A DNA stretch of 64,000 nt, from contig NZ_CP107939.1 in NCBI RefSeq assembly GCF_036046055.1, positions 7,378,001 through 7,442,000 of the forward strand, read 5' to 3'. Position numbers and translations under genes: made by a program. Source of the stretch: Nocardia sp. NBC_00403. GTDB lineage: Bacteria > Actinomycetota > Actinomycetes > Mycobacteriales > Mycobacteriaceae. Below the pieces are notes generated by a model. It did not search any database. It had not been told where the DNA came from and saw only the letters and a program-made list of their open reading frames with translations. Positions 10,205 to 18,870 of the stretch are shown here, piece by piece. Position 1 is the first letter of the stretch. Each line of letters opens with the position of its first letter.

Positions 10205-10980
10205 TAACGCTGTTTAGCCGCAACAGGATTCGTGAGAGTGCCGATGCCTTCGATGGTCACCGATACCTGCTGACCGGCCTGCACCGGGCCGACGCCCTCC
10301 GGGGTCCCGGTCAGAATCACATCGCCGGGCAGCAGCGTCATTACGGCGCTGACCCACTCGATGAGCTTCGGAATGTCGTGCAGCAGAAGCGAAGTGCGGC
10401 TGCGCTGGCGAACCTCGCCCGCCAGCTCGGTCATGATCTCCAGATCCGATGGGTCCAAGGAGGTTTCGATCCATGGGCCGAGCGGGCAGAAGGTGTCGTA
10501 GCCCTTGCTCCTGGTCCACTGGCCATCGTGACGCTGCTGATCACGGGCAGTGACATCGTTGGCGGCGGTGTAGCCGAGCACCACGTCCATGGCCCGCGCT
10601 GCGGGCACGTCCTTGCACGGACGCCCGATCACCACGGCCAGTTCGCCCTCATAGTCGACCTGAGAGGAACTGGGCGGCAAGATGATCGGCGCGTTCGGTC
10701 CGATGATCGAGGTATTCGGCTTGAGGAAGATCACCGGATCCTCCGGGGCAGGCCCACCCATCTCGGCCGCGTGTGCGGCGTAATTCTTGCCGATGCACAC
10801 CACCTTGCTCGCCAGGATCGGCGCGAGCAAGCGCACGTCGGCCAGCGGCCAACTCCGCCCGGTGAACGTCGGCGTACCGAACGGGTGCTCCGCAATCTCC
10901 TTGGCGACGGTGTCGCTTCCCTCTCCCTCGATGCTGACGAAAGCGACCCCATCGGGACTGGCAACTCGACCTAGACGCAT
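10204..10980 (-). CDS. Fumarylacetoacetate hydrolase (FAH) family protein, Rv2993c-like
   Basis: A 258-residue FAH-fold enzyme. Core motifs are [13 protein letters not shown], the metal-site [12 protein letters not shown] (E-x-E type), [10 protein letters not shown] and the C-terminal [13 protein letters not shown]. Family members hydrolyse or decarboxylate acyl-pyruvates or isomerise HHDD; the exact substrate cannot be told here. The ATG giving [11 protein letters not shown] is chosen because it matches orthologues and lies seven bases after a TAGACT -10 box on the minus strand, indicating a leaderless transcript; the frame's 51 extra upstream codons are not family-like. Located 116 bp upstream of gltX on the same strand. 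Confidence 0.88.
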   Translation of the reverse strand: MRLGRVASPDGVAFVSIEGEGSDTVAKEIAEHPFGTPTFTGRSWPLADVRLLAPILASKVVCIGKNYAAHAAEMGGPAPEDPVIFLKPNTSIIGPNAPIILPPSSSQVDYEGELAVVIGRPCKDVPAARAMDVVLGYTAANDVTARDQQRHDGQWTRSKGYDTFCPLGPWIETSLDPSDLEIMTELAGEVRQRSRTSLLLHDIPKLIEWVSAVMTLLPGDVILTGTPEGVGPVQAGQQVSVTIEGIGTLTNPVAAKQR

Positions 10981-10987
10981 GACCCGC

Positions 10988-10993
10988 AGTCTA
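10988..10993 (-). promoter_or_regulatory. -10 box of leaderless FAH-family transcript
   Basis: TAGACT on the minus strand ends seven bases before the ATG at 10980. No ribosome site lies between them, so the start codon is probably at the transcript's 5' end. Confidence 0.5.
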
Positions 10994-11381
10994 TCCACCA
11001 CCTTCGACCTGCCCGAACGCGCCTGCACCGGATCTGCGGCGCCTGCGACAGCGTGTTCGCGACCCAGGAGGCTCACGACCGAGCGGCCGAACCACTCAGC
11101 GAACGGGCCTGCAGCCCAGCAGCCAAGGCTCACCCCTGCGACGCATGCGCTTCGGGCTGCTCGAACGCGACCGGGCCATAGACGGTCGCTGGTGAGACCG
11201 GCTCCGTCGCAGGTGCGTCAGTAGCGATGCTTACGGCATTTTGCTCGCGCGGGAACCGCGACCGTGTGACCCGATCGACAGCACGAACCCGAAATCGGGT
11301 TGCCGACCGGGTGTACGGTATGACCCGATGTTCATTCAGTGAGAACATAGTTCCACATTATGAGATTAAGAGGTGAGGCCG
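10994..11381. other. Divergent intergenic region between FAH and MFS genes
   Basis: About 390 bp with no convincing gene. It holds the FAH promoter at its left end and the inverted repeat ATGTTC/GAACAT (11328-11348) near the MFS start. A 72-codon minus-strand frame at 11130-11348 was considered and rejected. Confidence 0.6.
11328..11348. promoter_or_regulatory. Inverted repeat upstream of the MFS gene, possible operator
   Basis: ATGTTC and GAACAT half-sites are separated by 9 bp, 34 bp before the MFS start codon. The position fits a repressor site near the promoter. No regulator gene is adjacent, so the binding protein is unknown. Confidence 0.4.
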
Positions 11382-12569
11382 ATGGCTACCGTGACGCAGA
11401 TCCGCGAGGTCCGACGGTGGTCCATGCTCGGCCTCGGAGTCTTCGCACAGTCCTCGAGCGCGGTCTTCATCCACGGCGTTCCGTTCCTGCTGCCCGCACT
11501 GACCGCGCGCGGCATGCCCTTGGCCACCGCAGGCCTGCTGGTGGCGATGCCCACGGTCGGGCTGGTCTGCACATTGATCGCCTGGGGCTACCTCGTCGAT
11601 CGCATCGGCGAGCGCAAGGTACTGGTCGGCGGACCACTGCTGATGCTCGCGGCGGGAACCGCCGCCGCAACAGCGTCGAACTACGTCGTCTTCGGCATCC
11701 TCTTGTTCCTGGGCGGCATCGGCGCCGCGAGCACCAACGGCGCCAGCGGCCGCGTCATTGTCGGCTGGTTTCCGCCGCATCGGCGTGGCCTGGCGATGGG
11801 GATTCGGCAGACCGCACAGCCGTTGGGCGTCGGGGTCGGCGCGCTGGCGATCCCCGCCGTCGCTGCGGCACACGGGATTTCGGTCGCCATCTTGGTTCCG
11901 ACCGTCATGGCGGGCGCCGCCGCCATCGGCTGCCTGATCTGGATCATCGACCCACCCCGCCCCGAGGGCAAAGCAGCCGATCGGGCCAATCCCTATCGTG
12001 GTGATTCCACCCTGTGGCGCATCCACGCGGTATCCGTGCTGTTGTGTGTACCGCAGGGCACGGTGTGGACTTTCGCGTTGCTGTGGCTGCACCGCGATGT
12101 CGGCTGGTCGTTGACGACCGCGGGCGCGCTGGTCACCGCAACCCAAATCCTGGGCGCCTTCGGCAGAATCGGCGCCGGTCACTGGTCGGATCGGGTCGGC
12201 AGCCGACTGGGTCCGTTGCGCACCGTCGCCATCGCCGCCGTGCTCGCCATGGCCGGCCTGGCTCTGACCGCATGGACACATTCCTGGTGGGCAGCCATCC
12301 CCCTGTTGATCGCGGCATCGGTAATCACAGTCGCCGACAACGGACTTGCCTTCACCGCCGTCGCCGAAATCGCAGGCCCCTACTGGAGCGGCCGCGGCCT
12401 GGGCATCCAGAACACCGGCCAAAACCTAGCCATGGCCGCCATCCCGCCCGCCTTCGGCGCCCTCATCACCGCAACCGGCTTCCCCACCGCCTACCTGGCC
12501 GCAGCAGTCCTGGCAGCAGCCGCCATCCCACTGGTCCCCACCCACCACCGAACCGAACAACAGTCCTGA
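11382..12569 (+). CDS. Major facilitator superfamily transporter (Rv2994-like)
   Basis: A 395-residue inner-membrane transporter with about 12 hydrophobic segments in two halves. The loop-2 region YLVDRIGERKVL corresponds to the MFS signature G-x3-D-R-x-G-R-K and is echoed in the second half by HWSDRVGSRLGPLR. Orthologues sit at the same place in mycobacteria; the substrate is unknown. The ATG at 11382 is preferred over the GTG at 11373 because AAGAGGTGAGG then lies at normal ribosome-site distance. Confidence 0.85.
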   Translation: MATVTQIREVRRWSMLGLGVFAQSSSAVFIHGVPFLLPALTARGMPLATAGLLVAMPTVGLVCTLIAWGYLVDRIGERKVLVGGPLLMLAAGTAAATASNYVVFGILLFLGGIGAASTNGASGRVIVGWFPPHRRGLAMGIRQTAQPLGVGVGALAIPAVAAAHGISVAILVPTVMAGAAAIGCLIWIIDPPRPEGKAADRANPYRGDSTLWRIHAVSVLLCVPQGTVWTFALLWLHRDVGWSLTTAGALVTATQILGAFGRIGAGHWSDRVGSRLGPLRTVAIAAVLAMAGLALTAWTHSWWAAIPLLIAASVITVADNGLAFTAVAEIAGPYWSGRGLGIQNTGQNLAMAAIPPAFGALITATGFPTAYLAAAVLAAAAIPLVPTHHRTEQQS

Positions 12570-12659
12570 AACCCCTGAGGGACCACCACTTTCACCACCA
12601 ATCACTGGAACACAACCACAGGCAGTCCTTACACCCAGCCTGCTCAGATCGACGTGAGA

Positions 12660-12697
12660 GAAATGGTGGCTCACACCGCCTCGACAACCACCATTTC
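12660..12697. terminator. Inverted repeat 90 bp after the MFS gene, possible terminator
   Basis: GAAATGGTGG (12660-12669) pairs perfectly with CCACCATTTC (12688-12697) around an 18-base loop. The loop is long and there is no T-tract, so terminator function is only possible. Confidence 0.4.
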
Positions 12698-13803
12698 ACT
12701 ACCCTCGATACCGAAAGTATGTGGAACGCAACCACAACCAGCCCTCACGCCGGAAGCCGCGTGCCTGCCCGCCCAGGCTGCGGAAGAGAAAGCCGGGTAC
12801 GGCACACAACGCACCCATCACTGCCTGGAACACCGCTGGAAGCTGACCTCACCTTCCCAACCCGGGGCACGCCACCCCCGCTCCGCCTACCAGTCGGCGG
12901 CGCTGCACCGAGGAAGGTGAGCTCGGTTTTCGAACCCCAGAGCACACTGCCCAAGTTCCGCGTGCCCTCCACAGGTTCACCCAGGCAGTGCTGGGCACGT
13001 CGGGTGGGGGGTACCCGACATTCTCTTCCACAACTCGAGCAGGCAGGCACACAGCTTCCAGCATGAAGACCGGCGGTGGTCGCGTTCACAAACCCTTCGA
13101 ACCCCGGAGCGTGCTGCCCAGTTCGATTGCCCTCCAAGGGTTCACCGGGCAGTGCAGGGCGCGTCGAGTGGGGTACCCGACATTCTCTTCCACAACTCGA
13201 GCAGGCAGGCAGACGGCTTCCAGCGTGAAGACCGGCGGTGGTCGCGTTCACAAACCCTTCGAACCCCGGAGCGCGCTGCCCAGTTCGATTGCCCTCCAAG
13301 GGTTCACCTGGGCAATGCGGGGCGAGTCATGTGGGCACCCGGCTTTCTTTTCGCAACTCGGGCAAGCAGGCCCACAGCTTCCAGCGTGAAGATCGTCGCC
13401 GAACCTTCACACCACCAGCCATCGATGGGTTCCACATCTCCAACCCGCCGCGGGGTGGCACCTGGCTGCGGGAAACACCGAGACCTCCGCCGTGGTGTAC
13501 CACTCGGCGAAGACGCACCCACGACTGACGCATGGACGCGGCAAGCACCAAGAGACGCCCACCACCAGGTGCCGCTCAGTACGACACACCTACGGGCACA
13601 AGGCTGCAGCAGATGGCCGGGCGGGCCAACGTCGTGTACCACCTCAGCGGCGACACGCTCACGAGCGGCACATGACTACGGCACACCGGCAAGCCGACCG
13701 TGCACCAGGCGGAGACGCACCCCGAACGGGACGTGGGTACGGCAATAGTGGAGAGGACTCCTTGCCGTGTGCCGTTCGGCGGAAGGTGGAGGGAGACACG
13801 CAG

Positions 13804-13831
13804 CCCCCGCGCCTGGTTTCGGGCGCGGGGG
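13804..13831 (-). terminator. Terminator hairpin for leuB
   Basis: CCCCCGCGCC / GGCGCGGGGG arms (13804-13813, 13822-13831) with an 8-base loop, 13 bp after the leuB stop on the minus strand. Confidence 0.7.
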
Positions 13832-13843
13832 GTGGGTGGTTGG

Positions 13844-14851
13844 TCAGACTGCGGCGGCGATTCGGTCGCCGACCTCGGTGGTGGAGGCGGTGCCGGTGCG
13901 GGATGCGAGGTCCTTGGCTACTGCGGACTCGATGCGGGTGGCTGCTTCGGTATTGCCGAGGTGGTTGAGCAGTAGGGAGACCGACAGGATGGCGGCGGTG
14001 GGGTCGGCTTTGGACTGGCCGGCGATGTCGGGGGCGCTGCCGTGTACGGGCTCGAACATGCTCGGGTTGGTGCCGGAGGCGTCGATGTTGCCGCTGGCTG
14101 CCAGGCCGATGCCACCGCTCACCGCGGCCGCGAGGTCGGTGATGATGTCGCCGAACAGGTTGTCGGTGACGATCACGTCGAAGCGGCCCGGGTCGTTGAC
14201 CATGTGGATGGTCGCGGCATCGATGTGCTGATAGGCGATCTGCACGTCGGGGAACTCGGTGGCGACCTCGTCGACGGTGCGCTGCCACAGCGAACCGGCG
14301 AAGGTCAGCACGTTGGTCTTGTGCACCAGGGTGAGGTGCTTGCGGCGGGCCTGCGCCTTGGCGAAGGCGTAGCGCACGACGCGTTCGATGCCGAAGCGGG
14401 TGTTGGTGCTGACCTCGGTGGCGACCTCATGCGGGGTCCGCACCCGAATCGCGCCGCCGGTGCCGGTGTACGGCCCTTCGGTGCCTTCACGCACGACGAC
14501 GAAATCGATGTCGGGATTGCCGGACAGCGGGCTGGTCACCCCGGGATACAGCTTCGACGGCCGCAGGTTCACGTGGTGGTCCAGCGCGAACCGGGTGTGC
14601 AGCAGCAGCCCGCGCTCGAGCACACCGCTGGGCACCGACGGATCGCCGATCGCACCGAGCAGGATCGCGTCGTGCTGCTTGAGCTCCGGCAGCACCGAAT
14701 CCGGGAGGATCTCACCGGTCGCGTGGTAGCGCTTGGCACCGAGGTCGTACTCGGTCTTCGCGACGCCGGGCACCACCACGTCGAGCACCTTCAGTGCCTC
14801 GGCGATGACCTCGGGACCGATTCCGTCACCGGGGATGACAGCAAGCTTCAT
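13844..14851 (-). CDS. leuB: 3-isopropylmalate dehydrogenase LeuB
   Basis: NAD-dependent oxidative decarboxylase of leucine synthesis, 335 residues, the usual actinobacterial length. It starts [15 protein letters not shown] and carries the substrate-binding arginine region [14 protein letters not shown]. The metal-binding signature [17 protein letters not shown] and the NAD-binding region [13 protein letters not shown] are clear. The frame continues 17 codons upstream of this ATG, but the ATG matches the family start exactly. It is monocistronic in appearance, with spacers of 0.77 kb before it and 1.27 kb after it. Confidence 0.96.
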   Translation of the reverse strand: MKLAVIPGDGIGPEVIAEALKVLDVVVPGVAKTEYDLGAKRYHATGEILPDSVLPELKQHDAILLGAIGDPSVPSGVLERGLLLHTRFALDHHVNLRPSKLYPGVTSPLSGNPDIDFVVVREGTEGPYTGTGGAIRVRTPHEVATEVSTNTRFGIERVVRYAFAKAQARRKHLTLVHKTNVLTFAGSLWQRTVDEVATEFPDVQIAYQHIDAATIHMVNDPGRFDVIVTDNLFGDIITDLAAAVSGGIGLAASGNIDASGTNPSMFEPVHGSAPDIAGQSKADPTAAILSVSLLLNHLGNTEAATRIESAVAKDLASRTGTASTTEVGDRIAAAV

Positions 14852-15616
14852 GACAACAATGCTCCGTTCAGTATTGCCGGTCACCGGCGTCGCCGGGTTC
14901 ACGGCGAGCTGTACGCGCCCGCCCTGATATTCGGATGCCTTCGCGAACCCGGGCCGACGCTATGCGTCCGCACGTATCCCATCGAGCGAACAGCAGCAGC
15001 ATCACCGTACTTGGTGTATCACGACGGTCCGTCGTCGGGCGCGGTCATGCTGCGGGTCGGTCGGCCAAAGCGCCATGGTGACGAGACGTATCCGATGCCG
15101 GCTCGCATCCGCCACGGGCCACAGCTCACGGCTCCGTAGACATAGCCATCCCACGACCCCGCGAGGCTGCCACCGGTTCCACACGCCACGAGCCACCCCC
15201 GCGGCTTCGTAGACATAGCCATCCCACGATCCGGCGAGGGGCTGCTACCGGCTGCACACTCACGGGCCATCGCTGATGGTTGCATAGCCGCAAACCACCG
15301 ACGACCCCTGCGAAGCTGCCACCAACTGCGCACCACAGACCACCACCCACGGATGCCGTAGCCGGTAACCGCCCCAACGACCCAACTAAGCCGCCACCAA
15401 CTGCGCACCGACCACGGCCGTGACTGCACGGCTTGTGCCCGCGCTGCGTTGCCCCAGGCAGTCACCGTTCGGTGCGCCCGTTCATACATTGCCCCAGGCA
15501 GTCACCGTTCGGTGCGCCCGTTCATACGTTGCGCGCCGTCACCATTGGTGACGGCGCGCATCGGGGTTCTCGAAAGGGCCGGGACAACTACGATCGCTCG
15601 CGCCTCGGCCGATCGA
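14852..15616. repeat. Intergenic minisatellite region between serA and leuB
   Basis: No gene is seen in these 765 bp. CGTAGACATAGCCATCCCAC occurs at 15135 and 15207 (72 bp apart), with decayed relatives further right around GCTGCCACCAACTGCGCACC. A separate 40-bp unit (GCCCCAGGCAGTCACCGTTC and onward) is duplicated in tandem at 15451 and 15491, differing at one base in the junction. The serA terminator follows at 15531. Confidence 0.75.
15531..15559 (-). terminator. serA terminator hairpin
   Basis: Perfect 14-bp inverted repeat GCGCGCCGTCACCA / TGGTGACGGCGCGC around a single T, 58 bp after the serA stop on the minus strand. Confidence 0.7.
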
Positions 15617-17215
15617 TCAGAACAGGTCGACCTGGACGACCTTGCCTGCTCCGACGGACTCGGCGATGGCGGTCTGGACGTCGGGGGTGACGTCACGGTT
15701 GACGCGCAGCACGACGGTGGCGCCTTCCTTGTCGACGTCCTGGCTCAGCTGCGCGGCAAGGATGTCGATCCCCGCCTCGCCGAGCTTGGTGCCGATCTTG
15801 CCCAGTGCGCCCGGCCTGTCCTCGTAGTTCAGGACGGCCAGGTTCAGGCCCTCGGCGCGCAGGTCGTAGTTGCGGCCGTTGATGTTGACGATCTTCTGGA
15901 CCAGCTGCGGCTCGGTCAGGGTGCCCGCCACGTTCAGCGTGCTGCCGTCGCCGAATACCGCGCGCAGATCGACGACGCTACGGTGGCTCGGGCTCTCCGA
16001 CGCGGTGGTCACCTGGGCGCTGATGCCGCGATCCTTGGCGAGCGCGGGTGCGTTCACGAAGGTGACCTGGTCTTCGACCAGTGCGGAGAAGACGCCGCGC
16101 AGCGCGGAAAGCTCCAGCACCGCAACATCTTCGGAGGCCAGCTCGCCGCGCACCTGAACCTCGAGACTGACTGGCAGCTCGTTGGACAGTGCACCGAGCA
16201 GCGCGCCCTGCTTGCGGACGATATCCAGCCACGGTGCGACCGAATCGCCGACCGAGCCGCCGGTGACGTTCACGGCGCCCGGCACGAATTCACCGGCCAG
16301 CGCGAGCAACACGGACTTGGCGACATCGGTGCCGGCGCGGTCCTGCGCCTCGGAGGTGGAGGCGCCGAGGTGCGGGGTCACCACGACCTGCGGCAGCTCG
16401 AACAGCGGGCTGTCGGTGCACGGCTCGGTCTCGAATACGTCGAGGCCGGCGGCCCGCACGTGCCCGGACTTGATGGCGTCGGCGAGCGCCTGCTCGTCGA
16501 CGAGTCCACCGCGGGCCGCGTTGACGATGATCACACCCGGCTTGGTCTTGGCGATGGCTTCCTTGCCGATGATGCCCTTGGTCTCGGGGGTCTTCGGCAG
16601 GTGCACGGAGATCAGGTCGGCGCGCTCGAGCAGCTCGTCCAGGCTCAGCAGCTCGATGCCGAGCTGTGCGGCGCGGGCGGGCGACACGTAGGGGTCGTAG
16701 GCGATGATCTTGGTTTCGAAGGCGGCAAGGCGCGCGGCGAACAGCTGGCCGATGCGGCCGAGGCCGACGACGCCGACGGTCTTGTCGAAGATCTCGACAC
16801 CGTTGAACTTGCTGCGCTGCCAGGTGCGCTCGCGCAGGGTCGCGTCGGCAGCCGGGATCTGGCGAGCGGCGGCGAGCAGCAGCGTGACGGCGTGCTCGGC
16901 GGCGGTGTGGATGTTGGAGGTCGGCGCGTTGACGACCATGACGCCACGCTCGGTGGCGGCGGGCACCTCGACATTGTCGAGGCCGACGCCTGCGCGCGCG
17001 ACGATCTTCAGGTTCTTGCCCGCCTCGAGCACCTCGGCGTCGACCGTGGTCGCGGAGCGCACGAGCAGTGCGTCGGCCTCGGGGACCGCGGCGAGCAGCG
17101 CCGGGCGATCGGGTCCGTCGACCCACCGCACCTCGACACCGTCACCAAGCGCATCGACGGTCGACTGGGCGAGCTTGTCGGCGATCAGAACAACAGGACG
17201 GCCTGCTTGGCTCAC
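15617..17215 (-). CDS. serA: D-3-phosphoglycerate dehydrogenase SerA
   Basis: First enzyme of serine synthesis, oxidising 3-phosphoglycerate with NAD. It has 532 residues, the long actinobacterial form with catalytic, intervening (ASB) and C-terminal ACT domains. The nucleotide motif VGLGRIGQLFAARL, the substrate loop RAGVGLDNVEVPAATERG and the catalytic His in TPHLGASTSEAQD are visible. The last ~80 residues are an ACT domain (LNYEDRPGALGKIGTKLGEA), which mediates serine inhibition in relatives. The GTG start (VSQAGRPVVL) has an AGGAG ribosome site about nine bases upstream; the longer frame to 17467 has no family-like sequence. Confidence 0.95.
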   Translation of the reverse strand: MSQAGRPVVLIADKLAQSTVDALGDGVEVRWVDGPDRPALLAAVPEADALLVRSATTVDAEVLEAGKNLKIVARAGVGLDNVEVPAATERGVMVVNAPTSNIHTAAEHAVTLLLAAARQIPAADATLRERTWQRSKFNGVEIFDKTVGVVGLGRIGQLFAARLAAFETKIIAYDPYVSPARAAQLGIELLSLDELLERADLISVHLPKTPETKGIIGKEAIAKTKPGVIIVNAARGGLVDEQALADAIKSGHVRAAGLDVFETEPCTDSPLFELPQVVVTPHLGASTSEAQDRAGTDVAKSVLLALAGEFVPGAVNVTGGSVGDSVAPWLDIVRKQGALLGALSNELPVSLEVQVRGELASEDVAVLELSALRGVFSALVEDQVTFVNAPALAKDRGISAQVTTASESPSHRSVVDLRAVFGDGSTLNVAGTLTEPQLVQKIVNINGRNYDLRAEGLNLAVLNYEDRPGALGKIGTKLGEAGIDILAAQLSQDVDKEGATVVLRVNRDVTPDVQTAIAESVGAGKVVQVDLF

Positions 17216-17355
17216 GGTGGAGTACTCCTGGGGAGGAAGGGGTCGGCAATTACCGCCGTTCAGCTTAGTGGGCGCGGGTTCGCGGCTTTTTACCCCCCGG
17301 CAGGCGGCCGCCGTCAGTGCGATCGTTGAGCCTGCACAGCGGCATGTCCGCGCTC

Positions 17356-17423
17356 GACTCGACCCGGACATACAGCAGGCCCCCGGCGCCGATGGGCGCA
17401 AGGGGCCTGCTGGAAGTCGAGTC
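17356..17423 (-). terminator. Two-tier hairpin terminator after the 38-residue peptide gene
   Basis: Inner arms AGCAGGCCCC / GGGGCCTGCT (17374-17383, 17402-17411) sit inside outer arms GACTCGAC / GTCGAGTC (17356-17363, 17416-17423). It begins 20 bp after the peptide gene's stop on the minus strand, which supports that gene being an expressed unit. Confidence 0.7.
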
Positions 17424-17442
17424 AATCGACCGTCATACTTAC

Positions 17443-17559
17443 TCAGCCGCCGAAAGAACCGGTCCACAGGGTGCTGAGGATGCCGTGCAGAGCCGCACTG
17501 CCAGTGCTCAGAAGACCGTTCAGGGCGGCACTACCGGTGTCGATGATAACGGGGATCAT
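17443..17559 (-). CDS. 38-residue hydrophobic peptide with internal duplication
   Basis: A short frame starting ATG ATC CCC and reading MIPVIIDTGSAALNGLLS, then a second copy TGSAALHGILST, then LWTGSFGG. The two TGSAAL-x-G-x-LS units are near-identical, so the peptide is an internal duplication. It lacks Lys/Arg and is strongly apolar, suggesting a membrane-associated or secreted small peptide, but it has no classical signal peptide. A GAGAGG ribosome site lies 7-8 bases upstream of the ATG, a two-tier terminator follows, and a CRP-like site lies about 95 bp upstream. I do not recognise the family; function unknown. Confidence 0.6.
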   Translation of the reverse strand: MIPVIIDTGSAALNGLLSTGSAALHGILSTLWTGSFGG

Positions 17560-17651
17560 TTCTTACCTCTCGTCGAACGAAATCCAGTCTGACTGGCTAA
17601 CACAATGCACATCGGGGCTCCCTTAAATCCGGTTACGGAATTCTGCAATAA

Positions 17652-17667
17652 TGTGACCCAGATTACA
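17652..17667. promoter_or_regulatory. CRP/GlxR-like operator upstream of the small peptide gene
   Basis: TGTGACCCAGATTACA matches the TGTGA-N6-TCACA consensus of CRP/GlxR regulators with one mismatch in the right half. It lies about 93 bp upstream of the start at 17559. The next plus-strand gene starts 370 bp away, so the peptide gene is the likelier target. Confidence 0.5.
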
Positions 17668-18036
17668 TTTTGATCTCAATCGTGAGCTGGACAACCGTCC
17701 ATAAGCATCCTGAGCAGCCCCTATGCCGACGCACCAGGTCAACGCCGGGTTTCCAATGCCCATATTTAGCCCGGCAAAGGATCTATGTTGCGAATACCTA
17801 AGGGGAACTTGGCAATTGCCTGAGAATGCCTCTGTTCACGTCCGATGGAAACTCGGACAAACACGCCGATTACACATGCGGCGACATGCAGCGTGAAATA
17901 TCCAGCGCGAGTCGACAAGTCGGCAGCAGCACCGCCGAGCACCCGTCGCAACCGGCCGAGCACTCGGCAGGCGCTTCGAACCGGCCGGAGCGAAAATAGG
18001 CTGCACAGCGCAATCACCGGCACATAGCATCGGCGG
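17668..18036. other. Intergenic region without recognised gene
   Basis: About 370 bp between the CRP-like site and the nucleotidyltransferase gene. It is less GC-rich at its left end. Frames here lack ribosome sites and family-like sequence; I see nothing supportable beyond ordinary promoter space for the gene at 18037. Confidence 0.5.
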
Positions 18037-18870
18037 ATGTCTCTGCGCGCGATCCCCGACTCCATGGACCCGACGGTCGTCGGATCCATCGACGCCGAGC
18101 TCGATCGGGTCGAGCAGGAGAATCGGATCACGGTGCGGTTGGCGATCGAGAGCGGCAGCCGGGCATGGGGTTTCCCCTCCCCCGATTCGGACTACGACTG
18201 CCGGTTCGTCTACGTGGCGAACATCGACACCTATCTGTCGCCGTGGCGGACCAGGGACGTAATCGAGACTCCGCTGGCCGGTCTGCTGGATGTGAACGGC
18301 TGGGATCTGGCCAAGGCATTGCGACTGTTGGTCAAGGGCAATGCCGTGTTGATCGAGTGGTTGATGTCGCCGATCGTGTACCGCGGCGACGCCCGCTCCC
18401 GTGATGAGCTGCGCGCCTTGGCAACCGAGGTCGCCGATCGCAACCAGGTGGCCCGCCACTACCTGCACCTGGGCAGCAGGCAATGGTCGCTGTTCGACAA
18501 GCACCGGTCGTTGAAGAAGGTGTTCTATTCGCTCCGCCCGGCGATAGCGCTGCGCTGGTTACGCGAGCATCCCGACGCTGCCGTTGCGCCCATGCATCTG
18601 CCGACACTACTGGAGCAGTGCGATCTGCCCGCGGATCTCATCGCGACCGTCGCCGAGCTCACCGAACTCAAATCCCGCACCCGCGAAATGGGTAGCGGCA
18701 CCGTTCCCGCGCCGATCGCCGACTTCATCGCCGCCGAATTCGACCGTGCCGCAGCGGCTTTCCCGAAGACTCAGGACCGCGACCTGGCGCGCGTACACGC
18801 GGCGACCGCGGACTTCTTCCGGAAGGAAGTCGTTGCGGTCACACCACCCGGGGTAGCGCCGGTCTCCTGA
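18037..18870 (+). CDS. Nucleotidyltransferase of the RlaP/DNA polymerase beta superfamily (COG3541-like)
   Basis: A 277-residue protein with the minimal nucleotidyltransferase core: IESGSRAWGFPSPDSDYDCR provides the helix-turn GS motif and the D-x-D metal site (residues about 42-61). This arrangement and the following FVYV and WDLAKALRLLVKGNAVLIEW match the PF10127 family, named after RlaP, a phage-type RNA-repair-associated protein. The bacterial members' role is not established. The ATG at 18037 is preferred for its position after GGCGG; Met at 18064 is an alternative start. No operon partner is visible. Confidence 0.8.
   Translation: MSLRAIPDSMDPTVVGSIDAELDRVEQENRITVRLAIESGSRAWGFPSPDSDYDCRFVYVANIDTYLSPWRTRDVIETPLAGLLDVNGWDLAKALRLLVKGNAVLIEWLMSPIVYRGDARSRDELRALATEVADRNQVARHYLHLGSRQWSLFDKHRSLKKVFYSLRPAIALRWLREHPDAAVAPMHLPTLLEQCDLPADLIATVAELTELKSRTREMGSGTVPAPIADFIAAEFDRAAAAFPKTQDRDLARVHAATADFFRKEVVAVTPPGVAPVS

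Larger units (their letters stand above)
12570..13843. repeat. 1.27-kb intergenic region built from a 162-bp repeat family
   Basis: Direct copies run at 13011-13172 and 13173-13334 (exact 162-bp period), with a partial diverged copy before (about 12930-13010) and another after (13335-13412). A reverse-complement copy lies at about 12719-12840, so the block is head-to-head around 12890. Because 162 is a multiple of three, frames on both strands stay open through the copies; the minus strand gives a 54-residue peptide repeat with CSSCGRECRVP. I treat it as dispersed-repeat DNA, not a gene. An inverted repeat at 12660-12697 and the leuB terminator at 13804-13831 flank it. Confidence 0.8.

Noticed and set aside
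11130..11348. 72-codon minus-strand frame between the FAH and MFS genes
   Set aside because: No ribosome site, no recognisable motif, and its start overlaps the probable operator of the MFS gene.
12745..13299. 184-codon minus-strand frame with a 54-residue repeat as a protein gene
   Set aside because: The frame is explained by the 162-bp repeat, which also leaves plus-strand frames open; no ribosome site or start is convincing. Kept as a finding rather than a gene.
15449..17329. 626-codon open frame on the plus strand across serA
   Set aside because: It is the antisense shadow of serA. High GC leaves long open frames opposite real genes; composition is not protein-like, and serA is unambiguous.
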